Part shown: positions 49,490-61,070 of the stretch, one piece after another
How the letters are laid out: each line of letters begins with the position of its first letter
How positions within the stretch are numbered: the first letter of the stretch is position 1
Assembly: GCA_009617715.1 (NCBI GenBank)
Contig: VTFK01000117.1
Coordinates: 496,001-560,000, forward strand
Reading direction: 5' to 3'
Source of the DNA: Plectrocnemia conspersa
Lineage: Eukaryota; Arthropoda; Insecta; Trichoptera; Polycentropodidae
DNA length: 64,000 nucleotides
Program-made: the position numbers and the translations under genes
The notes under the pieces: generated by a model
What the model saw: only the letters and a program-made list of their open reading frames with translations
Told to the model about the DNA's origin: nothing
The model's database searches: none

Positions 49490-49900
49490 TAAATACATAT
49501 ATTATAATGAAATATTTTGAGGATCCTCGAGAAATCGCGCCAATCATTGTCAGTCCAAATTGGAGAAACGTTCCTAGACGTGCACGAACCAATTAAGCTC
49601 GGGTGTTGGAATCGGTAGTTTACGTTCTGAAATGTCTACCCCGTATACATATTATACATATAGAATAATACTAGCATACAAAAGAGGAGGATAGGCGTTT
49701 CACCAATAACGACGCCACAGTTCTGATACCTAATATTTAACCCGCATTTAAATAACAATGGGATTGAATCATCGACTTGGGTGTGGTGAGATTTTTTTAT
49801 ATTCTGGCACACAAAGGCTCTGTTGACTTTTATGTGCTATCATAGTGCCGATAGTGATTTAGGTGTTGACAATAAATTGTTACTTGCAGGTTTTAAGCTG
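49490..49900. other. Two small GC-richer patches
   Basis: 49520-49640 (GGATCCTCGAGAAATCGCGC and CCAATCATTGTCAG) and 49690-49890 stand above the AT-rich background. No coding signal. They resemble the other islands in miniature. Confidence 0.25.
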
Positions 49901-51839
49901 ACGGTGGAGCTAAATGTATTTATTATTAAATTAATAACAGTTATTTTGTATAAAGATATATTCTTATTATGTATTTAATTAAAAAATTAACATACAAATA
50001 CAAGATTATTGCTGCTCTCGCTTCATTTCAACAGTGCCAGCTTAGCAAGACCGTGAATCTTATAAAAAAATGTTAATCAAACAATAAAAAGTTTCGTGAT
50101 TAAATTTATAATAAACTTCAAACATGCAAAGTTTTACCGGACCATTTTTGTGCACTTTTTTTACTCCCCGGCCAGCCGTATTACAAGTAGCGCGGACGCT
50201 AAGCGTTTTCAGATTAAAACTTTTGCCTCAAGATTAAATAACCGCGTTAACAGGTATTTGGTAAAAATCATAAGTTAAATACATAAGCTGATGCATAAAA
50301 ATATTAAAAAAGTTTACCGTACATATTAAATTTCGGATGTATTATAATAAGTTTCAAAATTTCATTATTTTTAAGATACGCGCCGTAGATAAAGCAATGC
50401 ATAGATTATTACCTCATTAATGTGAGGTTTGTAATAGATCTTAAAAAATTAAACTTTATGCAAAATCATCGTCATAAACAAAATTCGTAAAAAGTATTTC
50501 TATAAAAATTAAGTTGTAACAAATACTTTTGAACATATGTAAATTTTTAGTCAGAGCTTTGTTTTTCCTACAAATTATTCGTGGATTAAATTTTACTTCT
50601 TACTGTTACTTAATGAGATTATCAAAAATAACATGTTAATATCTACGACACAATATCATGAAACAATTAAATAATAAAAAACATTCTAATAAATAAAACT
50701 ATGTTTAATTACAACATATAGATATCGTTCGTATCGCTCGTCATTATCAGACGTCAAATAAAATTAGCTTTAATAATTAAAGCCATTAAGAAATTAGTAA
50801 AATAAATGGACGCTTAATTTGCTGCTCAAGCGAGAATAATTTACGGAACAGAAAATAAATATAAATAAAAATTGCTTAATTGCAAATGACGAGAAACATA
50901 TAAGCTATTGGAGGATCAATATGCAAATGATCGTTTGTTAATTTTATAAATCTTAATTTTTAAATAATTTAATTTTAGGTATAGACTGAAGACGAGTGCA
51001 AATGCGAAATGTGAAATCTGCTCTCTCGGCATTTTAAGAGGTGCTTTATTGTGCATTTGATCAGCCGTTTACTCAAAAGCACCTTAAAATTTTTAACGTA
51101 ACATATCCTAGATAATTTTCTGCTAAATATTTTTATTGTTAAGAATGCAACCCCGAAGGGGGTTCTTAAAGGATCATTTGGACAAATTTTGGACCAAATT
51201 TGGGCCAATTAGGCCGTATAGTAAAGTTCCATCCCTCAATAATTCTAATAGTATTTATATATAAATGTATTTGGTATATTTGGTGGCTTAACGTTCATTT
51301 AAGGCAACTGAATGAGAACATATGTCAAAGTTCTGAGTATGGCAATGACTATAATTGTATTAAAACGTAACAGACGGTTTTTTAAATAAAAATCATTATG
51401 ATTATTATTTATTGTATTGTAGAATTCAAAGAGTCAGGTAAACATTTTTGTTGACGTTTCCCTGTGATAACTTTTGTGTGATTTTTAAAGGCTGTATGTG
51501 TGCACACGTTTCATTAATTATTTGTAAAGCGAACCTACACTCTTAAAAAAAAATATTTTTACTCTTGTTTAGCAAATTGTGTTAGATAAATATAAATGTA
51601 ATTAAGGTTTAATTAATAAGTCAAGCAGTAATTAAACTGTTTTATGATAGTATTATTATCATAAAAAAGTACAGACATTGATTCATATGCACTTAGAATA
51701 GGTTAAGTATGAGGTAAGGACTTGCACGAATAGGTCAAACGATAATTTTTTTATTATTTACCATTACAAACACGTATATTTAGCTGCAAAAAAATGCAAT
51801 ACATCAAAGCTTGTTTACAGCCTACAAAAAAATTAAAAT
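49901..51839. other. AT-rich stretch, no gene seen
   Basis: A mixed patch at 51000-51230 gives a 77-codon antisense frame (50975-51208) of unknown kind. It contains a tight hairpin, AACCCC-GAAG-GGGGTT (51149-51164). Nothing else was recognised. Confidence 0.45.
50921..50928 (+). promoter_or_regulatory. POU octamer site
   Basis: ATGCAAAT is the exact octamer bound by POU-domain factors. One 8-base match has weak meaning on its own. Confidence 0.2.
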
Positions 51840-52290
51840 GAAATAGTGTTTCGTTCTGGCATCGAGCGTTTATTAAAATTAAGCGTGCGGCAATAAAGGC
51901 GAATAACGTAAAACGCAATTCGTTCGCCGCCAATATTTTGTTCGACGTCCATACGTAAAATGCGAGCGAGCATTATTGACTACGTTTATTCACGTTGCAA
52001 ATTATTTCTGGTCAGTTTCACGTAACACAATTTTCGCGTTGTTTCGCTACAGAAAAGGAAGGAAAATAATGAAAAAAATAAAAATACGGCCCTGGCAACG
52101 GGCCAGAGCCGGCCGGGATGAATTACGATCTCGGCTGCCAGTGTGCAGACTGTCGCCGAAAATCAATCGCTCGGGAATGATTTCGTACGTGAATATTCGA
52201 AAGAGGACCCTCAAACGTTCAATGGTTAACCGCTTGAGTGTCGCAGGATTAAAAAGGGATACTCGCACATGAAGCATATTGATTGAAAAT
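51840..52290. other. GC-rich island
   Basis: CpG-containing block with GGCCCTGGCAACGGGCCAGAG near 52088, which includes a dyad (GGCCC..GGGCC). Open frames of 98 (plus) and 118 codons (minus) overlap on opposite strands; neither has a recognisable domain. Candidate noncoding element. Confidence 0.3.
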
Positions 52291-53350
52291 TTATTTTGAT
52301 TCAATCCGACATAGCAAAAATACACATCCAAAATAAAATAATTTCTGTTTTTATTTGTGAAAAATTCTAATGTCAAAAATTTTAAACCACAAATATTATA
52401 CAAACAATTTCTGCTTTAGTTTAATCTATTATAAAGTATGCTTTAAATTATTTTTTATTCTAATTTAAACTAATGTGACCTAACAGCTTCACTCAATGCG
52501 ATAGTCAACGATAGTTAAAAAATAATAAATAATAAATTTAATAAACTTCACAAAAAAATCTAAATCACTCCGTAGAGAGAAAAAGTACGCAACAGCATCT
52601 TAAAAATGCACCTTAAAAAAGCATCAGCTTACAAAAGAAAACTAGAATTCGTAACTTTTGGAATAAAGTCATTAATAAATAACGAGAAGAGCGAATCGAT
52701 CAGGTTGGAACCCTTGATGGACTCCTGAATAAGTGAAATACGCTTTTAAAAATCAACCACTGTAGAAAATGAATTGTCTATTATAATCCACCAACTGTGA
52801 GTACCTGAATAAAATCAAAGTAAATACTATCCAACAAATAGGAAAAAAAAGTCGGATAGCTGTATTTATTGGAAAGTTGTCCAATACTCCTGTTTTTGCA
52901 TGGTACTTTAAGCAATACTCGGGAATGCGAGCCCTGGTAATTAGGTGTAACACAAAAACGAAAGTCCTTTATAGAATCTCCAAATTGTGAATATTCCCTA
53001 CCATTCTCTTTAAAAAAATTACTAAGAACTAGTCTATGCGAATCGAGGAAATCATACATTGTAGGAATTTTGTTGGAAATAATAAAATATTTATATTCAC
53101 TCGTGTACATGTATCTGAGAAACGTTTTTTAGGCCTGTTTTTAATCAAATTGAATTGGTTGTATTATTTGACAACCAGACCGGAAAAGAATGCTTGAGAG
53201 TAATATGCAATAGGTGATTATAAGAGGCATATAGTGCCCTCGAGCTCCTTGATTGATGCGTGAATCGCAATATAAATCCCAACAATTTTTTAGTCTGTAT
53301 CTGTAGCCCATTTTAAATAATACAACTACTGTAAAATAAATCACATTTTA
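52291..53350. other. AT-rich stretch with shifted antisense frames
   Basis: On the minus strand a 109-codon frame (52781-53110) overlaps a 66-codon one in another frame (52753-52953), with a third upstream (53141-53344). Their translations are less AT-biased than most chance frames here, which could mean a frameshifted old coding sequence. I could not match them to a family. Confidence 0.25.
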
Positions 53351-53849
53351 TCTACTAGATATTCACTAAATTGTAAACAAAAAAAATATATTTTTGCTTT
53401 AAATATTTATATTTACATATAGACCAATATTTTTTTTGTAAATAGTAATTATTTTACCTATTTTATTAGTAAGATAATCCGGTAATAATTTTCAATGTAT
53501 ATAAAATAGTAAATTAAAACAACAAAAAGAGGGTGGTGTATAAAATATGTTACTTATATGACAGCGATGAAGTAACTTTACACCAGCTCTCTCCCTATTG
53601 ATAATAATTCAGTGATCCGACGTTTGCAAACCTATTTATAGAATCGATTCCCATAATTTTCTACATAGACGATTCGGAAAAAGCGTTGTCACTATATCAT
53701 TTTTACATGCAATTAATGAAAGAGGTACGACCAGAAGATAAGGTCCTGTACAAAAATATTTTGGAGAAAAAATATTTTTGCGTTGAAACGAACAGGTGAA
53801 AAAAATAATAATTAATATTATATGTTTAAAAAATATACTAAATTAAATA
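53351..53849. other. AT-rich stretch, no gene seen
   Basis: No coding signal or notable repeat was recognised. Confidence 0.5.
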
Positions 53850-53854
53850 GTAGT

Positions 53855-54166
53855 TTATTTGTAAACAATGGCCCGCATTCTACCAAAACTAGATGTAGTC
53901 ATATTCACTGGAGAATAAATAAGGCATCGACGCCGGCATTTGGCAGGCGACCGGTGCTTGGCTAACTTTGAGAATAGTTCCCAAGGTGAAATATTATCAT
54001 CCCAGCACGACGTGCATAACGTGGCTCCGTTGAGGGTATGCTCTTTATGCATGTATAGTTGTACACCTAGTGGTACGTGGATGGTGAAATTTCGTCGAAA
54101 GACGTCTCGAAATGCAAAAGCGTGACGCGAACGTAATGGACGTTTCGGCAGAGCGTTTGCTGTCAT
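53855..54166 (-). CDS. Possible small protein of 103 residues, unverified
   Basis: An ATG-to-TAA frame fills the GC-rich island at 53850-54250. It starts MTANALPKRPLRSRHAFAFR and has four cysteines in its second half, including a CTSC pair and a KCRRRC cluster. Codon third positions are mixed rather than AT-skewed, unlike neighbouring chance frames. There is no signal peptide, membrane segment or domain I recognise. A 61-codon frame is open on the opposite strand in the same place, so the openness may simply reflect base composition. Low confidence; it could equally be a noncoding island. Confidence 0.15.
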   Translation of the reverse strand: MTANALPKRPLRSRHAFAFRDVFRRNFTIHVPLGVQLYMHKEHTLNGATLCTSCWDDNISPWELFSKLAKHRSPAKCRRRCLIYSPVNMTTSSFGRMRAIVYK

Positions 54167-54250
54167 GTTCCAAGTTGATGAAGGGCGTGGTTATGCGGCT
54201 ATGCAACCGCATTTGGTCAGATGAATACTAAAGTGTTGCATAGTAAGTAG

Positions 54251-55479
54251 GTTACTTACAAAAAACTTTTATGTACATAAACCTGCATATGAGAGAAAGT
54301 TTAGACATTTCGCATACATAACCGTATAAGATGAATCAGAAATACTACTACAAAAATATGAATGTAAGTATATGCTTTTAAAATAATAATTAAAATATTG
54401 TTACATATTCACATATATTTTTTTAATTTTAGAAGGTGTATATTATTTACAAAAAATATATGGTTTCTTTTCATTATTATTTTTGAGATCAACAACAAAA
54501 TATTTTTGGATTCCAAATATTTTTTACAGGATAAGCTAATATGTGTAATTTTAAACGACCTTTTTTAATGAGTGTGACGTAAAATTTATATTTTCTGTGA
54601 TTTAATTAGAAACTACAGATTAGGTTTCAGATTATTTGTTTTTATAAAGACATTTTAACTAATTGTTATGCCTACTTTTCTGCAATACAAATAGATTTTA
54701 AAGTAGCAATAAATTTATTTATTACAAATTTCGCCATGTTTAAACAAATCATAAAAAATATTATTAATATGTTTTTAAAATTTAAACATGTGTTTTAATA
54801 AATATTATATAAGTATATAATTTTTTTAATTTACAAGTAATAAGAAAGCTATCATTTTCATACCAGATAATATTATAAAAATATCTCGCGAAACTACACT
54901 AACCCACTAATCTCGTATATCAGTGATTACAGTAAAAAAAACCTCGAGTAAAATATAAAAATTAATACAAACACAAAATGCTTAAGCACATATTGGTTCA
55001 GAAACTAAAGACAACATACATATCAATAAGTTCAGTATTTCAATGAAATGTACTTAGTTTAATAGTTTTTTTTTATTTCCTGCGATATGAATAATACGAA
55101 TATTTATGGCCACTAAGGGATTATGTCTGACTACTCCTAAGAATACTTATATTTGTGCTAACGCGCCTAATATAATTTTATAAAATCAAAAACACAATGA
55201 AAGTTAAAATATTTTAGGGTAAATTATGTAAAAGAAACCTAGACTTCAATTTCAAAATAGAACTTAGATTAAACTATAAAATGTAGCAACAGATTAATCG
55301 AAAATAAATTAGAGCAAATAATTTATAAGTATTTATATATTTATTACACTATTGTCTGTTATTTTTAATAATTTATATTTTCGTTAAATTAGGTTTATAT
55401 TAGCATAATATATTGAAGACAATGTTCTGCATAGATATGTGTGTTATCGTAGCACATGTTTTTGAGCCACTTCGAATCC
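54251..55479. other. AT-rich stretch, no gene seen
   Basis: No coding signal. The left 60 bases are part of the preceding island edge. Confidence 0.5.
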
Positions 55480-55686
55480 TTTGATAGTGGTGGTTCCAGT
55501 GTTCACCCTATTATCGCACCCACTAACAAGTTCCGTTAAAATTCAACCACCACCGTAAGTTTTTGCGTCGTTATCTCACAGAATTGCCCCTTTTGGACTT
55601 TTACTCACTTAATCCGGGGCGGGCGGCGTAAATCACGCGGGCGTCCATTTGTTTATTCGTTCGTCGAAAACTCGGAGGGTTGGACA

Positions 55687-55695
55687 ATGGCTTCG
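55687..55695 (+). CDS. Candidate initiating micro-exon (Met-Ala-Ser, then donor)
   Basis: GGACAATGGCTTCG followed directly by GTGAGT: a start codon with A at -3 and G at +4, two more codons, then a strong 5' splice site in phase 0. Genes with only a few codons in their first coding exon are common in insects. The partner exon is not identified, so this rests only on signals. Confidence 0.22.
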
Positions 55696-55780
55696 GTGAG
55701 TTATTAGTCGGTGGGTGACAGTTGTTAGTGCAATTTCCGAGAGCGACCTACCTCTGCGCTCTGTACTCTTCTCTGTGGGC

Positions 55781-55791
55781 TAGCGCCATCT
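55781..55791 (-). promoter_or_regulatory. CTCF-type insulator motif
   Basis: On the minus strand AGATGGCGCTA fits the insect CTCF core AGRKGGCGCYV at every position. It lies within the candidate promoter island, where such sites are common. Confidence 0.4.
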
Positions 55792-56020
55792 GCAGTTCCG
55801 GCCGACAGCGCCGCTTTGTGACGTCGCGACGGCGCCGGGACCACCTGGCGTTTCGCCTTTGCCAACTTTTCCTATACGAAATCTGCGCCCCTGTATATTA
55901 TGTGTGTACTATGGCGCGTTACCGGGTCCGTTGTTGTAGTGCCTCCAGCCCATTAACCGCGCTTGACCCGAGCTAATGTCCCCCTTCCGAGATACATGTT
56001 TGCGTTAGTAGGTAGGTGCG

Positions 56021-57140
56021 ACCAAAAAATGCTGTTTTCACGTAATCACTAAGTATAAATGTCCAAAGTTTTCAAATTTAAATAAAATTTCTTTAAATCG
56101 TATTACTTATTATTGACCATGCATCGAATTGACGCAAAACCCTATCATAATCGGCTAAAACTCCGCAAGGGTGGGTGGCTCTAAAACAGAGCTCTTGGTT
56201 TTGTTTAGATCACGTTCAGCAAGCGTTTTGATTTCTTTCGATCCTTAGTCATATCAAATGTAGCATATAGTAAAGATACATTTATGGCTCTTATTTTTCA
56301 GGTCAGAATTTTAACATGCTTGTCAGAATTTATATTAAATGGGTTAGAATATAAGCGGCCAGTACAAATATTAGATAGTCAGAATTAATAATAATTCCTC
56401 GGAATTTATATTAAATCAATAGAATTAAAATTAGACTAGTCATTATATATATTAAATAGTAGGAATATATTTAGACAGATGGTCAGAAGCAGTATTCATT
56501 ATTAATATTTCTTTTTAATGCATAGAAAGAAAATTTATTTTTTGCGAAACGGTCGCAGAAACAAAACCATCGAAAAACCAAAAACACCTTCAACGAAATT
56601 GAACTATTGCACAATTATTTTTTCATATAAGTCTATTAAACAAAAGTCACTTTCATGAGCCATGGACACACTTTAATAAACTTGTACAACAATTGTCTTA
56701 ATAGTCGCTGCATGCAACCCTTGATGCTTAAGGCTAGTCTTCAATGAAAAGAGGGCAGACGGTCCCTGAGACGATCAAAGCAGAGAGGCAGAGAGGAACG
56801 GACATTGACTACACCACTAGATATCATCCCTCCGCCAGATTCTCTACTACCGCTCGGAGAATAACAATAATCGCCTACAATAGTTTGTTGTAATATATTA
56901 TACAATAAAATTCATAACAAGTTTCCGGCATCTTACTGGCGGCGAAGTCACACCCCTTAGGGTTAGAAACCTTAAAACACCATCAGGAGATAACATGGCC
57001 TTTAATCAACTCCTTTGGCTATTTGCACATTTAAGGCTTTCTCCAGAGATGGGTTTTCATGAGCGCTCACTGAAACTGCGATCGTCAGTAGTAATATTAC
57101 TCGGAAGAAATTAAAAATTGAACTCAAGTGGTTAAAGATC
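56021..57140. other. Mixed stretch, possible interspersed repeat
   Basis: 56660-57130 is more balanced than its flanks, with GGCAGAGAGGAACGG and CCGCCAGATTCTC segments. An antisense open stretch near 56930-57000 reads LSPDGVLRFLTLRGV, which I cannot match. It could be an old repeat. No gene is supported. Confidence 0.3.
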
Positions 57141-59319
57141 GCTGAGCTAAAAGCAATAAATATCTACGTTTTTCTTAACATATTCTACATATATTACTAT
57201 TTAATAATGTACAGTTAATATAGGAACGAATTTTATTAATTATTTATTTTATATGTTTATCAGTTTATTTTGAGAACCTCTGTTAAAGAAGAAATGTTGC
57301 AATCCAAGTGAGTATTTATCAAATTACGTCATAGAAATACATATTAGCGCAATTCCCATGAGCTCATCTATGTAAGGCCGAAAGGGATCTTGCTAAGACC
57401 GAAGAACGAGATTGTATTAGATCTAAATGATTGTGGGTACAGCGAATGAGAAAAAAGGATTGCATATTTTTCGAATTAGATTCAGAATCAGCGTTTTCCT
57501 AATACCATCGTTATCGGTGCTTCGCTAAAGTAGTTGTTAATGGTATTGAGCCCAAATTGTGATTATATTTATTAATTGGTTATAAATAAAAAATATTTTT
57601 TAACAAAATTGCAAAGCGCCGCTCTTTACAAGTGCAGTTCTTAACTCGTATTGGAAAAACGTGACTATATATAAATTTATAAAATTCACTCGAACGAAAA
57701 GTTTGATGTCACCATATAAAAGTTAAACTTTTGCAGAGTTTATCTACTATGAAGGTACATGAAAACGGTTACCGTATAAATGTATGAGGTTGGATTTGCG
57801 TAAACTTAAATATATTGTTTTTGCTCTCTAAATAGTATGAAATATTATTGTGGTAAGCCTTTGAATGTACCGGCTCTATAATTGAAAGGTCGAAGGGAGT
57901 GAGTATATATATATATTATGTATATATGTAAATATATGTAATTGTGAATTTCACATGATATCACATGGTTAGTTAAATATTTATGATTACCTAGCGCAAA
58001 CGCTAAGTTAATCCTTGAAAGTCATTTGAGGTTGGTAAACATTCTCATAGATTATCTTGCAAAACTTGTCGTCTTTTTTTATGAAAATATATTGAGCTTA
58101 TTTGTTACCAATAAAGTATTAACATTCTTTTTATCGTGATATTTTACGTTTGTACGTAATACAACTTTTTTACTACACACTTCTGTTTGATCTTGAAAGG
58201 TTATATTTTTTTATATCACTGATTCAATCAAGATATTTGCCAACATTTTTTGATTTTCTACGTTTGGTTTGATTTAACAAATAAGGGATATTAACAAAAA
58301 TATTTTATAAGGGTATTTTAATAAAAAATTAGATTTAGAGAAAATGTTGATAGTAAATACTTAAGATTTTGAAATACTGAAAATGACTAGTAATTAGACA
58401 TCAAATTAATTTCAATAGATACATATTTTGCGAGCGATTGAATCGAGGAATTTTTCAGTTGCAATGATTCTATAAATGAAAAAAGCAATTAAATATGCAT
58501 AAAACACATTGAATGTGTTACTTATAAAAACATTAATTATTATTATTACAAAGTAAATATTTGGAATTTTATGGATTATTTTTGTCAAAGTATTAATAAT
58601 ATGTGAGAATATAAGGTAAATAAATGTTATGTTCATACGATTCTGTATATATTTGAATATTTTGATAATATACGTATGTATGTATAATTATAGCAATCAT
58701 TATAACAAAAATCTTAAAGAAAAACAACATAAATTTTGATTTCTCGAAAAATTAAAAATAAAGTATTTAGAAACGATATATGTATATCACCCACACATAG
58801 ATTAAGGGTAATTGATTGGAAGAGAGTATGGAATATAATGCATTATGTGTCAGTTATGTCACTAAAATTTAATTAAATTTTGTACATTATTTTGTCATAG
58901 TATTACACTATAAATGCAAATATATTGCTAATTGTATTATCCTATAGGGAATTATTCTAGAACAAACGTTTTACTATAAACCTTTTCGAGGTTTATAGTA
59001 TAAATAAATACAGTAAAAGATGATACCTTTTAAAGTTAATCCTAATATTTGTACCGCCTAATGTCAATGTTTATTTTAATCATATCTACTTTACACTGTA
59101 ATTATAAATTGCAAATATATTGCTTTTACTAAGAATAAAAATATATTATTTTGTTGAAACTACATTTCTAAATAGACACTATATATTTACATATAAATTT
59201 TTAAAATAGTAGTTGCTCATAAAAGAAAGTCAATGATTTTTATTTGCTTATTAAATATTGTAATATTATTTATTAATGTAAAAAGCAATCACATAAAATA
59301 TTTAATTAAATAATTCGGA
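57141..59319. other. AT-rich stretch, no gene seen
   Basis: A small mixed patch at 57350-57550 has no recognised similarity. A perfect hairpin lies at 58972-59000. Confidence 0.5.
58972..59000. repeat. Perfect 12-bp hairpin, 5-base loop
   Basis: TACTATAAACCT (58972-58983) is the exact reverse complement of 58989-59000, across TTTCG. Could be a structured RNA or chance. Confidence 0.85.
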
Positions 59320-59859
59320 TCAGACAAGTCAGCTGATGCAGACACCGTGGCTTTAATAGATATCATATGAAAATACGATCGTGATTCTCGAAGACATTCC
59401 AAAACCCAAAACTAGAAATCCACTAGAATAGTCTAACTGTCGATATCATCCTTTAGTAGTTCCGTGAGAACTCAATGAATCATATCCTTAGCTTCAAAAA
59501 AAAGGCGCTGAAATACAAGAACGGAAAATAACCAAATATACTCTAATAAAGGTTATACTGAACTGTTTTGATTAAAAGAGTATTTAAAATTTTAGATCCT
59601 GATTCAAGAATGTCATGGAGAACGTAAATAACTGACGATTCGTCAAAGTAAAGGATGTTTCTCATAACAAAGCAGAAATATTAAAAAATTATGACATCTT
59701 AAGAATTGATTAAAAGTTAGAGTAGAAATATATCATATTTCCTATTAATAATACTATTTTCATAAGATGTCTTACTCATACTAAAGTGAGAAATTCTGTC
59801 CAATGCAGGGCCGTTATGCGCTACTCTACTGAGAAGATAATATAAAAAAGGTTTTGTTA
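59320..59859. other. Mixed stretch, no gene seen
   Basis: 59320-59660 is somewhat less AT-rich and could be a worn repeat, but no frame gives a recognisable protein block. Confidence 0.35.
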
Positions 59860-60240
59860 ACACTTGTTTCGTGGAACAAACCGGGTCGCAGGGGCCATAA
59901 ATTCAGGGCCCGGTGTCCCGGTTAGATTGTCCTAAATAAATCAACTTTTATGTGTGCGCCTTTGTTTATGCAATCGTTATTTAAGCACAACAAGACATCG
60001 AGAGAAAGGACTTTTTAAGGCTTCCAAGAAAAAAAATGCAACGCTCTTGTGCAGCAGCTATGCGACCTGGAACCTCGTAATTGTGAACGAACCATGTGAT
60101 ATGTGAGCGTAATATGAGAGAATTTTCCGCGTGGAATTTCGACTTTACGATCGTAATACTTTGAATTACGAGCAGCGTGTGTAACCTGCGCGAAACTCGT
60201 TTGACGCCATAATGTTTTTGAGGCGTTGGATTTAGGAATT
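59860..60240. other. GC-richer island
   Basis: A block starting with CCGGGTCGCAGGGGCC (59881-59896), then CCCGGTGTCCCGG (59909-59921), a near dyad. No coding potential was recognised; candidate noncoding element. Confidence 0.3.
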
Positions 60241-60439
60241 TAACTTCTTAATAATCCATATTCTTTGTACATAGAATGAGACTAGAATGCACGCGAAAAA
60301 AAATTTTTGTAGGTTCTTTGACTTTTAGTTATTTAATTAAAATAATATCTATTTCTACAGTATTCTGTGCTTAAAATTGAAATTTCAATATAATTATATA
60401 TCAAAATTGTATACATAATAACTCTAGTCAAGAAAATCG
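60241..60439. other. AT-rich gap
   Basis: Nothing recognised. Confidence 0.5.
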
Positions 60440-61070
60440 GAACACGTGTGTCTGAAGTCCCGTGAGCTTGCCCGCGGACCTAGCAGCGACCGAGAAGTAA
60501 GTCTGCATTTTTACGATTCTCTCCAATGTATACGGTGGGGATACGATGGTGTACATCACATGGCATAGAATCAGACTAGATACATTTGACATAACTACAC
60601 CTCGATGATCCGACTACGTTGCTCTACGGACTTACGTATCGCCCTCTTTTAATAGATAAATACGTACATTTTTATACCCTATTTAATAACATAAATCGAA
60701 TCTTCTGTTTTTATTACTTTTAGTAATTACGTATTAAAAAAAACTAGTCTAAATCAAAAGCTATATTTTTTTAGCTTAGAAAATAATTACTTATACTTTG
60801 AACATCGTTTAGTTTTTTTACAATCCTTTACCATAAAATTACACCTACAAAGTCAAATTTAAAATTCTTTCTTGTACGTGATCTTGCAATATCACGCTAA
60901 TGTCGTAGACTTTTACTACCACCGCATATTCTACGATTTGTTACGCTACTCTTCTTATTACATAGACCGAGAGATTTCGAGATTTCCCCACGTCACGGAT
61001 GCATGTGTAAAGATTCGCATCGCAACCGAGTAATATTTTAAACTGAAAGCTTTCTCAAAGATGCACATTT
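60440..61070. other. Two adjacent GC-richer patches
   Basis: 60440-60680 (CCCGTGAGCTTGCCCGCGG near 60459) and 60890-61060 (CACGTCACGGATGCATG near 60989) rise above an AT-rich link. No coding signal. Confidence 0.28.

Larger units (their letters stand above)
55480..56020 (+). promoter_or_regulatory. CpG-rich candidate promoter and first exon
   Basis: A sharply bounded GC-rich block. It carries a GC box (GGGGCGGGCGG, about 55616-55626), two splice-donor-like sites (GTAAGT at 55555, GTGAGT at 55696), a start codon in good context before the second donor, and a CTCF-type site on the minus strand. Together these fit a promoter with 5' untranslated exon of a plus-strand gene whose body lies beyond the window or in this intron-like AT-rich DNA. 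No downstream coding exon was recognised. An 84-codon open frame (55722-55976) starts after the second donor and has no known domain. Confidence 0.4.

Noticed and set aside
51976..52403. Opposed 98- and 118-codon frames
   Set aside because: Overlapping on opposite strands, no domains; the ends run into AT-rich DNA.
59320..59660. Retrotransposon-like coding in a mixed stretch
   Set aside because: Single short peptide resemblances in different frames only; no ordered motif series.
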